NCBI RefSeq assembly: GCF_049306965.1 | Contig: NC_133200.1 | Span: 14,061,501-14,125,500, forward strand | Direction: 5' to 3' | Source: Danio rerio | Lineage: Eukaryota > Chordata > Actinopteri > Cypriniformes > Danionidae | DNA: 64,000 nt | Shown here: one piece after another, positions 1 through 13,082 of the stretch | Layout of the letters: each line of letters begins with the position of its first letter | Numbering within the stretch: the first letter of the stretch is position 1 | Made by a program: the position numbers and the translations under genes | Notes under the pieces: generated by a model | Seen by the model: the letters and a program-made list of their open reading frames with translations, nothing else | Told to the model about the DNA's origin: nothing | The model's database searches: none

Positions 1-153
1 TGTTCAAGTACTGACAATGCCATCTCATATTACATGTTGTGCTGTTACACATATGTTTAAATGTAAAATATAAAATCACACCTAAATGATGGTCTTGACA
101 CACAAATCACATTCCCTTAGACATATCTCTTGGCTTTAGAGTTTATACACATA
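1..153. other. AT-rich flank, no gene seen
   Basis: The sequence left of the Tc1-like element is AT-rich with no exon-like open frame bounded by splice signals. It could be intron of the coiled-coil gene whose later exons begin near 2.4 kb, since that gene has no clear first exon in the window. Confidence 0.4.
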
Positions 154-191
154 TACACTCATCGGCCACTTTATTAGGTACAGTACACCTT

Positions 192-525
192 ATGCCGAGT
201 TCAGACTGCGTGATTTTAGCCCAGATTTTGACTCGCCGACAAGTTTTGTGAAATCACCGACAAATGCCTGAAATCACAGACAAATCGGTGCTCATGCACG
301 TGAGTGACAATCACACAGTATGAACCATCAAAAACGCGATCTGAGAGAATCGCAGATGAGTCGCGATGCCTGTGAGATAATTGGCGTGCTAAATAGCTGG
401 AGCTGTCGGCGATTCAAATCATGCTGTGTGAAATGAGTTTTGACTGAAAATAACATCAGCGATTGCCTACAGCCAATGAGAGAGCAGCTTTCACTTGCGT
501 GTGTACCTGAAGCCCAGCGGAAGGT
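192..525. mobile_element. Foreign segment inside the Tc1-like element
   Basis: Tc1-family sequence stops after the left end (..GTACACCTT) and resumes near GATGCAAACCTCCCGTTTC. The intervening segment starts TGCCGAGTTCAGACTGCGTG, a phrase typical of fish non-autonomous DNA transposon ends, and holds several CGCCGAC/TCGCGA-like words. I could not find a matching inverted end, so the family is undetermined and the boundaries are approximate. Confidence 0.5.
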
Positions 526-1110
526 GATGCAAACCTCCCGTTTCAACACATCCCAAAGGTGCTCTATTGGATTGATATCTGGTGGTCGTGGAGGCCATTG
601 AGTACAGTGAACTCATTGTCATGTTCAGGAAACCAGTCTGAGATGATTCACGCTTTATGACATGGTGCATTATCCTGCTGGAAGTAGCCATCTAAAGATG
701 GGTACACTGTGGTCATAGAGGGATGGACATGGTCAACAGCAATTCTAAGGTAGGCAGTGGCGTTGACAAGATGCTCAATTGGTACTAATGGGCCCTAAAG
801 TGTGCCAAGAAAATATCCCGCACACCATCACCACCAGACTAAACCGATGATACAAGGCAGGATGGATCCATGTTTTCATGGTGTTGATGCCAAATTCTGA
901 CCCTACCATCCAAATGTCGCAGAAATCGAGACTCATCATACCAAACCAAGCAAAATTTTTTCAATTTTCCAATTTTGGTGAGCCTGTGTGAATTGTAGCC
1001 TCAGTTTCCTGTTCTTAGCTGACAGGAGAGGCACCCAGTGTGGTCTTCTGCTTCTGTAGCCCATCCGCTTTAAGGTTGGATGTGTTGTGTGTTCAGAGAT
1101 GCTCTTCTTA

Positions 1111-1456
1111 TTTAAATTATTTTGGGAGTACCAAGACTAAAACCTTAAAATATGAAATAAAAAATATATATTTTTAACTTTTATTTAATGTTTAAAATGC
1201 AAATACAATTAGATTAACTTTCTTTGGTAAATAAAGCAATTTTGTCATATAATATATCTAGTAAAATATTATTGTACAAACTACATTTTACATAAATCAG
1301 ATGAACATTTTCATATTAGTCATAAATATTCCTGAAATTAATTTAAAAAACTGAATAAATATAGATTTACACACATTTACTCAAGTAAATAAACAGATTT
1401 AAAGATGGGCTAGAAATCTGCTGAATTCTTGGCGCGCAGATCCCGGGTGGGCCTAG
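1111..1456. mobile_element. AT-rich segment inside the Tc1-like element
   Basis: Between the transposase sequence ending GATGCTCTTCT and that resuming at AATGAGTTATTATTTGAG lies about 345 bp of AT-rich sequence unrelated to Tc1. It ends in a short GC-rich stretch (GGCGCGCAGATCCCGGGTGG). It is either an insertion or a deletion filled by unrelated DNA; I see no inverted ends or target duplication. Confidence 0.45.
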
Positions 1457-1976
1457 TAATGAGTTATTATTTGAGTTACTGTTGCCTTTCAATCAGCTCG
1501 AACCAGTCTGGCCATTTTCTTCTGATCTCTGGCATCAACAAGGCATTTGCGCCCACAGAACTGAAGCTCACTGGATAGTTTTTCTTTTTCTGACTATTCT
1601 CTGTAAACCCTAGAAATTGTTGTGCGTGAAAATCCCAGTAGATCAGCGAATTCTGTAATACTTAGCCTTTCTGTCACCAACAACCAAGCCAGGTTCAAAA
1701 TCACCTTTCTTCCCCATTCTGATGCTCGGTTTAAACTGCAACAGATTGTCTTGACCATGTCTACATGCTTAAATTTATCGAGTTGCTGCCATGTGATTAC
1801 AAATTTGCGCTTATGAGCAGTTGGACAGGTGTACCTAATAAAGTGGCTGGTGAGTGTAAATACATTTTCATAAATAATATAAAGGAAAATATTTTATCAT
1901 GCATTAAAAACATGAGATTTTACAAAACTATCCAAATGTATTCCAATTATAATTATTTTAAAAAGCAACATAATTT

Positions 1977-2072
1977 TTGCTTCATTACCAAAAACGTTTA
2001 TTTTTACACTACTTTATAATGATTGCATTTATACAGTAGTGTAAAAATAAACGTTTTTGGTAGTGAAGCAAA
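1977..2072. repeat. Foldback inverted repeat (~38-bp arms)
   Basis: Two arms of about 38 bp, centred on AAAAACGTTTATTTTTACAC and its complement, face each other across a loop of roughly 17 nt. The arms differ at one or two positions. The transcript or single strand would form a long, nearly perfect hairpin. It could be a tiny MITE or a palindromic remnant; no target duplication was identified. Confidence 0.8.
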
Positions 2073-2397
2073 ATTGATGATGTAATTTATGTAAAAGTTG
2101 ATGCAAGACATAAAATAAAACATTTCAATGGAAATATACAAATCATAAATAAGTTTTATGTCCTAATATGAACTAAATCTATATAGAATTTTTTAAAAAC
2201 AAATAATAAACATGACAAATAGTAAAACTTTAATGAAAACTACTACTTCAATGTATTAAAACACACTATAATAGGATAATAATAATCTATAATTAATCTA
2301 TAATGAATCTAAAAATAACACTGATGACAAAATAATAATTTACTGTATAATATGCTTTTTAACAAACTATTACCATTTGTTTGGGCAAAATATACAG

Positions 2398-5300
2398 AGA
2401 GCTGAAAGATGAATGGACCAACAGTATTATAATGAGTTACCTGCCACCCTTTACCACAGGTGAGGCCTATATACACACACGCGCTCATTAATACACACTA
2501 CAACCTCCTGTTTTCACTCTGCACCTTTCCCTTTAGACCTCACAATGAGAGATCCTGATTTCTCCCTGAGTTTACAAGAGGTGGAGATAGAGTTGAAAAC
2601 TGCGTGAGTTCCATTTCTCTAAATGGTCGCTATGAGGTTGTAGGGTGTTCAGGGCTATTGCTCTGTTCATCCCAACTCTAAACCGGACCAGTGCTGTTAT
2701 TGAGCACAACTAGTAACAATCTAAATTGTATAAGATGTGATTCTGATTGTAGGATTAATGCTGTTTCTGTTTATTAGGAGGTCACAGGCTCTCTGTGCGT
2801 ATCAGCAACAGATGGTGTGTGTGACCAGGCTTCTCAAAGAGGTCAAGATCCTACGCCAACAGGTGATTGTGCAGTGTCATGTGTAAGAAACAACTGATGA
2901 TAGGTTGCTGTATTATTCGAAAATTATTGTACACCTGAGGTGGCAATGTACATCTTGAGTGCGCATTGTGTTTTCTTCATAAATCATGAATGAACAGACC
3001 AGAGTAAGTTATTTCACTTATACTACGTTTACCACACCTACAGTCATTCTTCAGATGTCCTCCAACAGCTTCTATAGCTGTGTCTCATTTCAGAGGCTGC
3101 ATCCTCCAAAGGATGTAGACTTCTAAGATAAGTCTTTCAATTCCACACAGGCCAAACCGAGCATTTTAAAATAAGCCAATTAGGGTTGGTTTGATAGACG
3201 ATGTCATCATTTATCGCAGTTGATCGATAGACAATACAATGCTGAGCCGGCATCGCAATCCTCCACCCCGTGCCCGTTGCAGCAGCAACCCACTCGCGAA
3301 AAATACACACTTTAGCCCCTGTTTACACTGATGCATCTTAGGTTTAAAAACCTAGCATTTCTGAAAATGCACATCACATGACCACACACACTCTGTCATG
3401 CTTTGCTGCACATGTGCATGTCTGCACGTCGACCAGTTTATTAAGGTTGTACCGCTAGATCGCATCTCACTATGGTTGTTAAACTGGATATTTAATTAAT
3501 CTTGTTTCTATCTAACGACTCTTCTGTCTTTTGAATCTATCAGGTAACGTGTTACAGCATCAGTATGCTGCTTTAATCTTTCGCTTTCACGCTTGTACGT
3601 AGTAATTTTTGAGAAAACCTAAGATACTGTTGGTTGGTTCCTGTGGGTTGTGCACCTTTTTTACCAACCAAGTTTGTAGACGCCATTGTAACAACAGATG
3701 CACTGCCTACACTCTCGGAGTCCCGCAGATAAAGTGATTGACAGGTAGTAATTTGTGTGTGACTTAATTTATTTATGATTTGGTTATGGGCAAAACAAAG
3801 ACCTTGTGGGTCAGGTAGTTGAAACGGTAGTCTAAAAATAATAATTTTTTTTGAATTAATTAATTATTCATAAACAATTAATTCACCGCCACCTACAATG
3901 ATGTCATCTTCCATCGTAATGTTTCACATTAGACATCGTAGATGCCAAATTGGTTCAACATTGCCCATCCCTAGAGCCATTCTAGCTTATAAAAGATGGA
4001 TTTCATCAACTTGCAACTGTAACAGTTGCTGTTAATAAGCGGTAATAGAATTTGTAATGTCTTTTTCCAAAATGATTTTACAACTTATTATAAGCAATCT
4101 GAAGCCATTCATTTTCCTTTGATCCATACATGTACACATAGAAATCACTTTCGAGAAAGACAATTCATATGTTTTTTGTTTTGTGTTTTAAATGTGTTTA
4201 GATATCTAAGTAAAATATCACCTAATTCATACATTTAAAACTGTAATCCGGAGTTTTCTTTTAAAAAACGTCTTGCTGTTATCAGCGCGCAATGAGTCTT
4301 GAGATGTTCGAGGTTGTGAAGCATCCAACAGTTGTCCCCTTCATAACCTGGGAAACCAAGTATGCATTTGGAGGCTGCATTTTAAATGAGATTTGTGACG
4401 GTGTGTAGACACAAAGCCCTTTGATTGCATCTTTCGGAGGATGCTACCTCTGAAAAGAGACACAGCTTATGTGTAGTACTTGTTTCTTATATATGTTATC
4501 CAAAGCCTTTGTTTTGTTTTGAATTTTGACTGTTGTACGCTGTAAAAAAAATTGGCTGAAATCATTCAGTGTTGTGATATGAAAAACCTGGCTGGAACTA
4601 CTTTAACCAAAGAGCATAGAATCACCTAGAGGCGAATCTCTAGTGCAATTTGGGAAACAGCCACTAGATGGCGGGGCAGCCATTTTCTAATAGAACAACA
4701 GCATATTATAAGTTTGTAAAAAAAACTATTAAAAGTGATGATGATTGTGATAGTAAGTGTTGTATTGTTGTATTTCAGGTTGTATCTCAGCTTTAATGCG
4801 CTTTTAAAATAAATAAATAAAAAACAAAGCAGTTGCTTGCCATCGCAACAGCAATAAGATCCAATGGACAGCTGATCGCTTTCTTTCCAAAATGGTGGAA
4901 TCCAGGGCTGCTGCTGGGCGCTGCTGTTGCAATGGAACGTTCTATTGCGTGTCGCCACTTAGCTCTAACTGTGCATTTATTTGAAAATAATTGCACTCTT
5001 CAGAATGTTCATCAGCCAATAATAATCAAGCATTCAATAACCTTGTAATAAAAGAGATTTTATAATCATCTTACTAATTATTAGCTGTTGTTTGGTGTTG
5101 TATATTAGAGATAGTCACTGTTTCTATGTTTAGTTGCATGTTTGTGTACTATTGCACTTCTATGGCTTTTCAGCTTTCAACAGTACGTGAAGAAGCAGAT
5201 TGTCTTCATCTCAGGCTGGAACATGAAAAACGAAAACGGCATGACGTAGGTATGTTTCTGCAAGTGCAAATCTATTACATATTTATATTTGTCTGCAAGT

Positions 5301-8300
5301 TTTAGACGAAAAAAAACTAAGCATTTGTTATTTAATATTATTAATTACTGGATATGATCTTTCCCATTATCCTGTTTCTTTTTTCCTAATTATATTTTAG
5401 TGTATTTATTCTATTTAATACTATTATTATTAGGTTTTTTTTTTCATCTGAACAACATTTTCTTAGAAGTTAATAATAATGCTTAATTTGTATCGCATTT
5501 TATTCTAATTTTATTATTATTTATCTTTTTTATTCTGAGGCAGGTAATAGTTAACAGTGATAAATACTGCATTTTTTTGTTTGTTTATAGAATTTTTTAT
5601 AAGTATTTTAGATAGACTGCACATTAAAAAACAGATAGGTGTGTACTGGCAAAAAAAAAAAAAAAAAAAAAAAACGAAACCACTAATAAGCAAATGGTTA
5701 TTTAACTGCAGAAAACAGGTTTATGATGTACAGGCTGAAGAATGCACAGAAGCTGTTGGACAGTACTGCCACAGACTTAGGTGAGTATTTTTATTAGATA
5801 TAGCAATGGCTATTTACATTTCTTTTCAGTGCTGAAAAAAAACACATATCAACTTTGACAGTCATGATATCCTTTGGAAGCACCTGACCACTAACAGCCT
5901 CAGACTGACTTCTGCTTGTACCTCCAATTATAAGAGCCAGTTGATTTCTAGCCTGTGACTCATAGAACTGCATCATAATGAGTCATAAAGCTGTACTGCC
6001 TCAACCATGAGGAATGAAGAAAAACCTATAAAATCGATCCAGTCTATAAAAACAGAGCAAAAGCGGAACAATAATGAGTGCACTAAATTCACTATATAAA
6101 GAGGTCCACATGGCCGTTCACTCCAGTAAAACTAAAAAGACATTTATTGAAGTAAGAGGTACAACATAAAGGGAAAGTACACACAGTTTAATGCAGTGTA
6201 TTATCTTGACTGTAGGTTGTTTGCAAAAAGTAACCAATGGCTTGCGCCAATGTCACAAGTGCTTGATCGTTGACTGTTTTACTTTGTTTGATCTTGAGTC
6301 ATTAAATATAATACTTTTTAAATGCTTGTATGAATAAACTCAGAGATGGGAAGTAACAAAGTACAAATACTTTACTGTAAGTAGATTTTTTTGGTATCAG
6401 TACTTCACTCATTTATCATTTTTCTGACAACTTTTTACTTTTACTCCTCACCTTTAACACAAGTATCTGTAATTTTTACTCCTTACATTTTTAAATTGGT
6501 CTTGTTCCTTTTGTTTTAATGTGCTTCACAGTGCGATGTATATTATTTCTCGTCATTGTGCAATTTGAATGCTTTTTTAATACAGTTAATCTATTCTTTG
6601 TCATTGCACACCTGCGTGTTGCAGTGCAGTTTTTTCAACCTCATGCTGTAGGCTTGTTGATTTAAGTTTACCATAAGAACGGCTTACGTGGATGAGGAGT
6701 CCACGATGTAAACACGTCTGATGTCATGTTTATGCCGGGTAATAAGATGCGTTTTGGCTGATCAGATCACAGGTAAAACAAGAGACGAATTCCTGTTGAA
6801 ATCTGGCATTTAAAAAGGGTTAAAGTCTTTTGTTCACTTTCTATATATTCCTAAACTGTACTTCTCTGATCTTTCAGTCTAATATCCTAGAAAAAAAAAA
6901 CTATCAATCATGTGTTTTTTAGTCAATGTTTGTACAGTTATTACTACAGCAGTTAAATTCCTATGAACACGTTATGCAATGTTTCCTACTGTTTTATAGT
7001 CTTAACATGTACTAAAGCTTATTATATACTGTTGACTTCATTTCTATTTGCTAGATAGATTGTTAGATAAATATTTTAGAACATCAAAAGTATTTATAAT
7101 GGGGAATTTAGGAATTAAAATATAATGCAAAGTATCAGAAATTAATTATTTTTAAAAATGATGCAAAAATGTATTAACACTTAACAGCATTAATAACTTT
7201 ATCTTCATTCATTCATTTTCTTGTCGGCTTAGTCCCTTTATTAATCCAGGGTCACTACAGTGGAATGAACCGCCAACTTATACAGCATATGTTTTACGCA
7301 GTGGATGCCCTTCCAGCTCCAACCCATCCCTTGGAAACATCCATACACACTCATTCACACACTACAGACAATTTAGCCTTCCCAATTCACCTGTACTGCA
7401 TGTTTTTGTACTGTGGGGGAAACCGGAGGACCCAGAGGAAACCCACACAAACACGCAAACTCCACACAGAAACACCAACTGACCCAGCCAAGGCTCGAAC
7501 CATCACCCTTCTTGCTGTGAGGCGAACGTGCTACCCACTGTGCCACCGTGCAGCCATAACTTTATCTGTTAAATAAATATGCACAATACTCTGAAAACAA
7601 ACAAAACAAAAAAACAAACAGTGAAATCATATGAGCTGCAAGAGTGTGCCGTTTGAAGAAAATAAAGCAGCTTTAGCATAATGCAAAAATTGTTTGCTAG
7701 TCAAATATATTTAGTTTTTTATTTTATAAAAAGAAAAAAAAATGTTTTGGACAAAATTAAGTGTTAAACTTAAGACCTTTATTAGTTATCAGTATATAGG
7801 CAGAAGAATTTCGCTTTAGAATATATAAATGAGTACGGCAGCTGTTGTTCTCAAGTTGTTTTGTTTCTAGGTGATGATACACACAGGGCAACTTTTTGAG
7901 CAGTGTTGTTGAACAATATTGTAGAGTGATGCTGCTTGGCTAGTTTGCGCATAAAATTGGCAACAAAAGTTTGACAAATATTTTTGAATGATGTTTATAT
8001 ACTCTGTGAAACTAAAACAGGTAGTAGTAATAATTACTTTTTAAGTAAGTACTTATTTTAAGGCGTACTTTTTTACTTTTATTTGAGTATAAAAGTGTAG
8101 TCAGTACTTCAACTTTTACCCGAGTCATTTTAAACATATAGTGTATCTGTACTCCTACTTGAGTAAAGGATGTGTACTTTAGCCATTTCTGCATAAAGTG
8201 TGATCAATAGACAGGACTTCTTTGTATTTTACAGATGACCAGGAACATTTAAATGCAGAAACACAAGAGCAAGAAACAGGACAGTCCAAACAACCTTTCA

Positions 8301-8332
8301 TCCAAACACCAGAGGGCGCTGAAGGTTGTTGA
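2398..8332 (+). CDS. Unrecognised coiled-coil protein, 3' six exons
   Basis: Six exons join in one open frame of 151 residues: 2398-2459, 2537-2603, 2778-2862, 5174-5249, 5712-5780 and 8235-8332 (TGA at 8330-8332). All have AG acceptors and GT donors (GTGAGG, GTGAGT, GTGATT, GTATGT, GTGAGT), and frame is kept across every junction. The first exon opens in phase 2, so the gene probably begins further left. An in-frame ATG at 2432 is the first possible start here. The product is hydrophilic and rich in Leu, Glu, Gln, Arg and Lys. Heptad-like stretches (LLKEVKILRQQLSTVREEAD, then LHLRLEHEKRKR) predict a coiled coil from about residue 30 to 115, followed by an acidic/Gln-rich tail. It has no signal peptide or membrane segment, so it is probably intracellular. 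It converges tail-to-tail with olfactomedin gene A, about 300 bp between stop codons. I do not recognise the family; a centrosomal, synaptonemal or other scaffold protein is possible but unsupported. Confidence 0.72.
3181..3973. mobile_element. Non-autonomous hAT-like element
   Basis: The ends are TAGGGTTGG (left) and the complement of CCCATCCCTA (right), flanked by degenerate 8-bp direct repeats AAGCCAAT and GAGCCATT (6 of 8 match). The interior near both ends contains GACGATGTCATC-type palindromic words, and there is no long open frame. Eight-base target duplications and a TAGGG-like terminus fit hAT elements. It lies in the third intron of the coiled-coil gene. Confidence 0.65.
3974..5173. 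other. Intron sequence of the coiled-coil gene
   Basis: This stretch contains no exon I can support. Short open frames on both strands near 4.6-5.0 kb overlap one another and show no splice signals or family resemblance. Confidence 0.5.
5650..5674. repeat. Poly(A) tract
   Basis: An uninterrupted run of about 24 A residues lies about 40 bp before an exon of the coiled-coil gene. It may be a retroposon tail, but no element body is recognisable upstream. Confidence 0.8.
6341..8191. mobile_element. hAT-like element with AAGTAAC/AAGTAC ends
   Basis: The left end reads CAGAGATGGGAAGTAAC. The right end, complemented, reads CAGAAATGGCTAAAGTACAC. Both continue into the AGTACTT-rich sequence typical of an abundant fish family. 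Flanks AATAAACT and CATAAAGT match at 6 of 8 positions, as expected for an old hAT target duplication. No transposase frame survives. A DANA SINE is inserted at 7205-7555, so the SINE is younger. The element occupies most of the last intron of the coiled-coil gene. Confidence 0.68.
7205..7555 (-). mobile_element. DANA-type tRNA-derived SINE
   Basis: Read on the minus strand, the element begins with a tRNA-like head (promoter-box region ending at TTCGAGCCTTGG). It continues through the characteristic body (TTTCCCCCACAGT, GAATTGGGAAGGCTAAATTG, GGGTTGGAGCTGGAAGGGCA) and ends in a short ATGAATGAATGA tail. This is the zebrafish DANA family and the strongest species indicator in the window. It is not a functional tRNA gene. 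Confidence 0.9.
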
Positions 8333-8605
8333 GGAAACAGCTTCTTTGTTTATTTTAATCTGAATTTTAAGTCTTGACTGATGTATTGTGTTCATTGTAA
8401 GTTTTGTACCTTTTATTGCAGGCTTTAGGAAGACTGTTAATTGGCTAATATATATTCATATGTTTTTACTTTTGTTAGTATGTTTATTTTTAATTCTGTC
8501 TCAGTTTTTGAATGTCACGTGAGTGATTTCCTGTAGTAAACGTCTCTGGACCAGCTTTAAAAAATACAAAGGACCAGTTTTGAATTTGAAACACACCACA
8601 CATAT

Positions 8606-8611
8606 TTTATT
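8606..8611 (-). other. Polyadenylation signal of olfactomedin gene A
   Basis: AATAAA on the minus strand, starting 24 nt after the stop codon of gene A, implies a very short 3' UTR. Confidence 0.7.
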
Positions 8612-8634
8612 GGGAAGCTGCGCTTGAAACACTC

Positions 8635-11600
8635 TCAGAAGAAGGTGTCGTATGCTAACAGATAGGCATCATTGTACAAGTACAATCTGTCATCGGCAGG
8701 ATTGTAGTTCAGATTGGCTATTCCAGCAGAAACCTTTTCGAAAGGCAAAGAAAGAGAGTTTATCTCTTGACCAGTGGTTGTATCGAAAGCATAAAACACT
8801 TCCTCTTGATAAGTATTAACATAACGTGTTGCATAAAGGACTCCACACACCATAAACGTGCTGCTGACTGACCTCTTAAAGAGATGCGTCTTAAATGTGT
8901 GTGTGATATTGAGCTCCACCGGGTCCAAGCGACTCAAAACGATGTTACCATGATTTTCAACAGTGGTGTAAATCACCCACACGGCATCTCTGTCAGCCTC
9001 CAGGTCGATGTCTGTCCAATCACGACAGCTGTAGTAGCAGAACGGGAACTTGTTATCAATTCCAGCACCATCTAGTTTCATACGCTTGGTTGCTTTTGTT
9101 GTAATATTGAAGCTGCAGATTTCAGCGGTGCTGTAGCATTGGTAAAATACAGTATTGTCATACAGTATAGTGCCAGAACCCTGAACAGCATTCTTGTCAC
9201 TGTAAGACGGTGCAATCGGTTCATCCTTGTAGTTCTTGTTAGCCATGAAGTCTTCATATGAGTTGTACATTCTGATAGTGTGGCCATGCTTGTGTCCACT
9301 CACTAGACAGTGTTCCCAATAACGCTCCTTATCTCTTAGTAGAGCATCGCGGCCCCAGGCACCAGAAATATAGGACTTGCTGATGGAATTGAGCTTGGTG
9401 ACAACTGGAGAACTTATTCTGGTCATGATGCGTTGATGACAAGAACCTGCAAGCAATTTAAGCAACACATTTTAACGTAAATAATGCCAGTGTTAAACAC
9501 TATCAACATGAAGGCTAAAGAAAGCCAATAATTTGCTTTCCTGAATTATAAAGGTTGGAATGAAATAGTCTTAATTCACTCTAACTGGCTCGTCAACATT
9601 TGTAATTTTCACACTCAAATGCTGTATATTTTGTCAGAAACAGATTTGTGAACCTTTCTTTACCATGGCCTTAAAAAGTAAGTTTCTTTACCATGACCAT
9701 AATAGTAAGGTTTAGAATGACGTCAACTAGGGATTTCGAAATCAGTTTTTTTGCCCTCGAGTCATTTGATTTTGAGCATCCGATACTTCTATAATACATT
9801 TTTAAAAGAATAAAGATGAGCAAAGAAAAACATCCAGGATGTTCCTCAAAAAATCGAATATAAAAACAAATAGCACCTCAACTTAAAATACCCGGCAGGC
9901 ATGTGAACAAAAATAAAACATCAAAGTGCCACAGTGTGCTTTTAGTAATGTGCTTTTAGGAACTTCACTCCTAATGCCTGTTTCACACCGCAAGCACAAG
10001 CAGAGGTAGCAGCATGTGCACATTGCATATGGAGAGCAGAAGCTGTGCGCAGGCGTTTGACTTTCACACTTACTGCATTTGCAGCGCGCAGCTCATCGGC
10101 AGCTTCTACACAGATCAATCTATCTCTGTCTATTTTATCTAGTTACATATCTATCTATAAATACACTTTTTTCACTTTTTATCTGTACCAAGGCCTGCGG
10201 CAACTTTCTCTTATGCTGTTCCCTTAACCGGCAAGTCTTTATTTTACAAATTATATAGATCCTAAAGAGCTGTATGCTTCTCAAGCTCTGAGGAGAGTCA
10301 TTTATGTCTTTTCAGGTGCACTCGGTCAGAAGGCAATCGTCTCTGATGTTATGTCATTTTGTTTTTGATTGTCAGCATGATGTAGGCCTAAAGTTATTTA
10401 TACAATATCTTTATATTGATATTTATACATAATCAAACTAGTCAGCAACTTACTAAGAAAAACTAATACTAAAATTGTTTTAAATTTAGTTTCAAGAGTT
10501 CCCACTTAGATATGCCTGGCACTTATAGCAGGTTTGGCATGCTGTCCTGGGAGAGAACCCAGAGCTCCCGCCCGGTCTAGAAGCATATCAGGAGAACCGA
10601 GATCAGGTAGGTCTCGATCGCTCCCCCTTTAGAAGGGGAGAAAAAAGGAGGAGATGGGGTGGAAGGGGGGATTCTTCCAAAACGAAGATAGAGCAATAAG
10701 GAGAAAGGGATCCATTTATATTAAGCTAGGATCATTCTGATTAGATTATTACTGATTACGGATGAGTGGCCAGCGATGCACAATCATATCACGTGCTTTT
10801 TCGTGAAGCATATCACGAAATTAGTTTATGAAACTTCACTTTGTAGTTTGGCCGTTTTTAATCGTTTAAGTCCATTTGATTGACTATATAAAAATCAGTG
10901 GATATTATCGATGCATTTATTGGATAAAATAGATACTTTTTACTGTCATTCAATGTGTTTTTGGTCATTACCAATGCACTGTCATTTTAATTAAGCGTGA
11001 GCAGCACGGCAAGAATAGACCTAGTGACGAAACTGTTTCAGTGACACTCATGCCTTGCGCTGATGCGCTGCTTCTGTGTGCAGTATGAAAGCTCTTATCT
11101 GCCAAAGAATACATGTGCTGCTCATGCTTGTGGTGTGAAACAGGCTTAACTCTTGCTTTCATCAGAGTAATAAGTTTCAGAGAACAAAATGTATGTTTTT
11201 CTTAATGAAGACTAACATCTTTACCTTGTCAGGTTTGAGCCTGTTTCTGTTCTCATCGAGGACATTTGCATTGGCACTAAAAAATCTCATCAACTTTATA
11301 ATACCTCCAGACCGCAGACTTACTCGCGCTTTCCGATTCAAGCTGCTTCTGTGTTCTGGTTTGCCGGTGTTGTGCAGAGAAATGAAGCCCTGCCGCAAAA
11401 TGCACCTTGTCATTCTGTAAAACCAATTTTTTCAACTGAAATGAGTGTAGTTAACTCAAAATTGACTGAAAGTTAATTCTACTCATTTGAAAAGTTTTGA
11501 ACACAATGTTAAAGATAATGAGTTCATTAAATACCTCATTACCTAAATACCTAATTACAAATTTTAATGGATTAAGTTTACAGTACTCATATAGACTAGT

Positions 11601-13018
11601 TTCTTTAACTCAATCGGTTTCCTCAAACGGTTGAGTCGCCTTAACTTAATTGGGTTTTACTGTGTAGACTTTAAACAAAATTCAACTCTTTTATTATTAT
11701 TATTATTATTATTATTGTTATTATTATTATTATTATTATTATTTTAAATTTCAGTTAATAGATGCACATTTTAGAGGGGCTGCACCTCCTAGTACAACAC
11801 CGGCATTTAACCAATAGCGCCTCTACAACAAGGTGATGTTTCGCTGCACACGTTGCTGTTTCTGTGTGAAGTAAAGAAAGAGGTCTACTCTTTGCCTATG
11901 TATGTATATATATATCAGAAGTCAAAATTATTAGCCCCCCTTTGAAGTTTTTTTTTTTTTCTTTTTTAAATATTTTCTAAATGATGTTTAACAGAGCAAG
12001 GAAATTTTCACAGTATGTCTGATAATATTTTTTCTCCTGGAGAAAGTCTTACTTGTTTTATTCCAGCAAGAATGAAAGCAGTTTTAAAAGTTTTAAACAC
12101 CATTTTAAGGACAAATGTCACTTTAAGCTGTATAGAAGCGTCTTGAAAAATATCTAGTCAAATATTATTTATTGTCATCATGACAAAGATAAAATAAAGC
12201 AGTTATTAGAAATAATAGAGTTATTAAAACTATTATGTTAAGAAACGTGTTGAAAAAATATTTTCTCTGTTAAACAGAAATTGGAAGAAAAGATAAACAG
12301 GGGGTCAATAATTCAGGGGGCCTAATAATTCTGACCTCAACTGTATATATTCGAGACTTGATCAGGTGGTAACGTCAGATTCTGGTCGAGTCTGAAAGCC
12401 CATGATCAAGCCCAGTTTCTGATCACAAGATCGAATCTGGACATTCCTAACGACAACCAATGTGCAGTGTGAAAAGTGCTACTCAAAACCCTGCATGAAT
12501 GTTTCACACTTGTCATTTACTTAAAAGTTGAGTTACAAAACTAGTGTGAAAATCAGTGTATCAATACATTTAATCATGATTAAATGTTAACCATTGTGAA
12601 ATACAGTGATTTTGTTTACCTACAGTTTAGAATGACCTAACATTGACTACTTCAAGAAAGAGTCAGTAATGCACTTACTTCTAAAATCAGTTGGTATGGT
12701 CTTGGAAGTCTGTGCACGATTGTTGAGGTCACGCAACCTTTTCTTCATGGTCTCCAGGTTGAAGAAATCATCTTTGTACATCTTCTGGACATCATGTTTT
12801 GTCTTATTTAACTAAAAACAACAGATGCTCTTATTAAACTGTTGTCGTCTTTACTATTAATTATATGAAAGTGACAGTTCACCCAAAAATGCATTTAATC
12901 ACAATGGTTGCAAACACTTTGTTGAGGATCCTTCTTTAATCATTTGGAAAAGGATAGTAACCGCTAACTATTGACATCCATAGTAGGTAAATAATACTAT
13001 GAATGAAGTCAATGGCTA

Positions 13019-13082
<64 letters not shown>

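Larger units (their letters stand above)
156..1856 (-). mobile_element. Decayed Tc1-like transposon
   Basis: The ends are inverted copies reading CACTCATCGGCCACTTTATT (left) and the complement of the TAAAGTGGCTGGTGAGTG end (right), each flanked by the TA dinucleotide that Tc1/mariner elements duplicate. The interior is recognisable, on the minus strand, as the transposase gene of the abundant fish Tc1 family whose ends read TTATTAGGTAC. The DDE-region stretch corresponding to 'GYFQQDNAPCH' lies near 660-690, and the N-terminal DNA-binding part near 1700. The gene is dead: the frame shifts repeatedly, and two foreign segments (about 192-525 and 1111-1456) replace transposase sequence. It is a molecular fossil in the 5' flank or an early intron of the coiled-coil gene. 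Confidence 0.88.

Noticed and set aside
7500-7555. tRNA gene on the minus strand
   Set aside because: The tRNA-like promoter region is the head of a DANA SINE and does not complete a cloverleaf that I can support.
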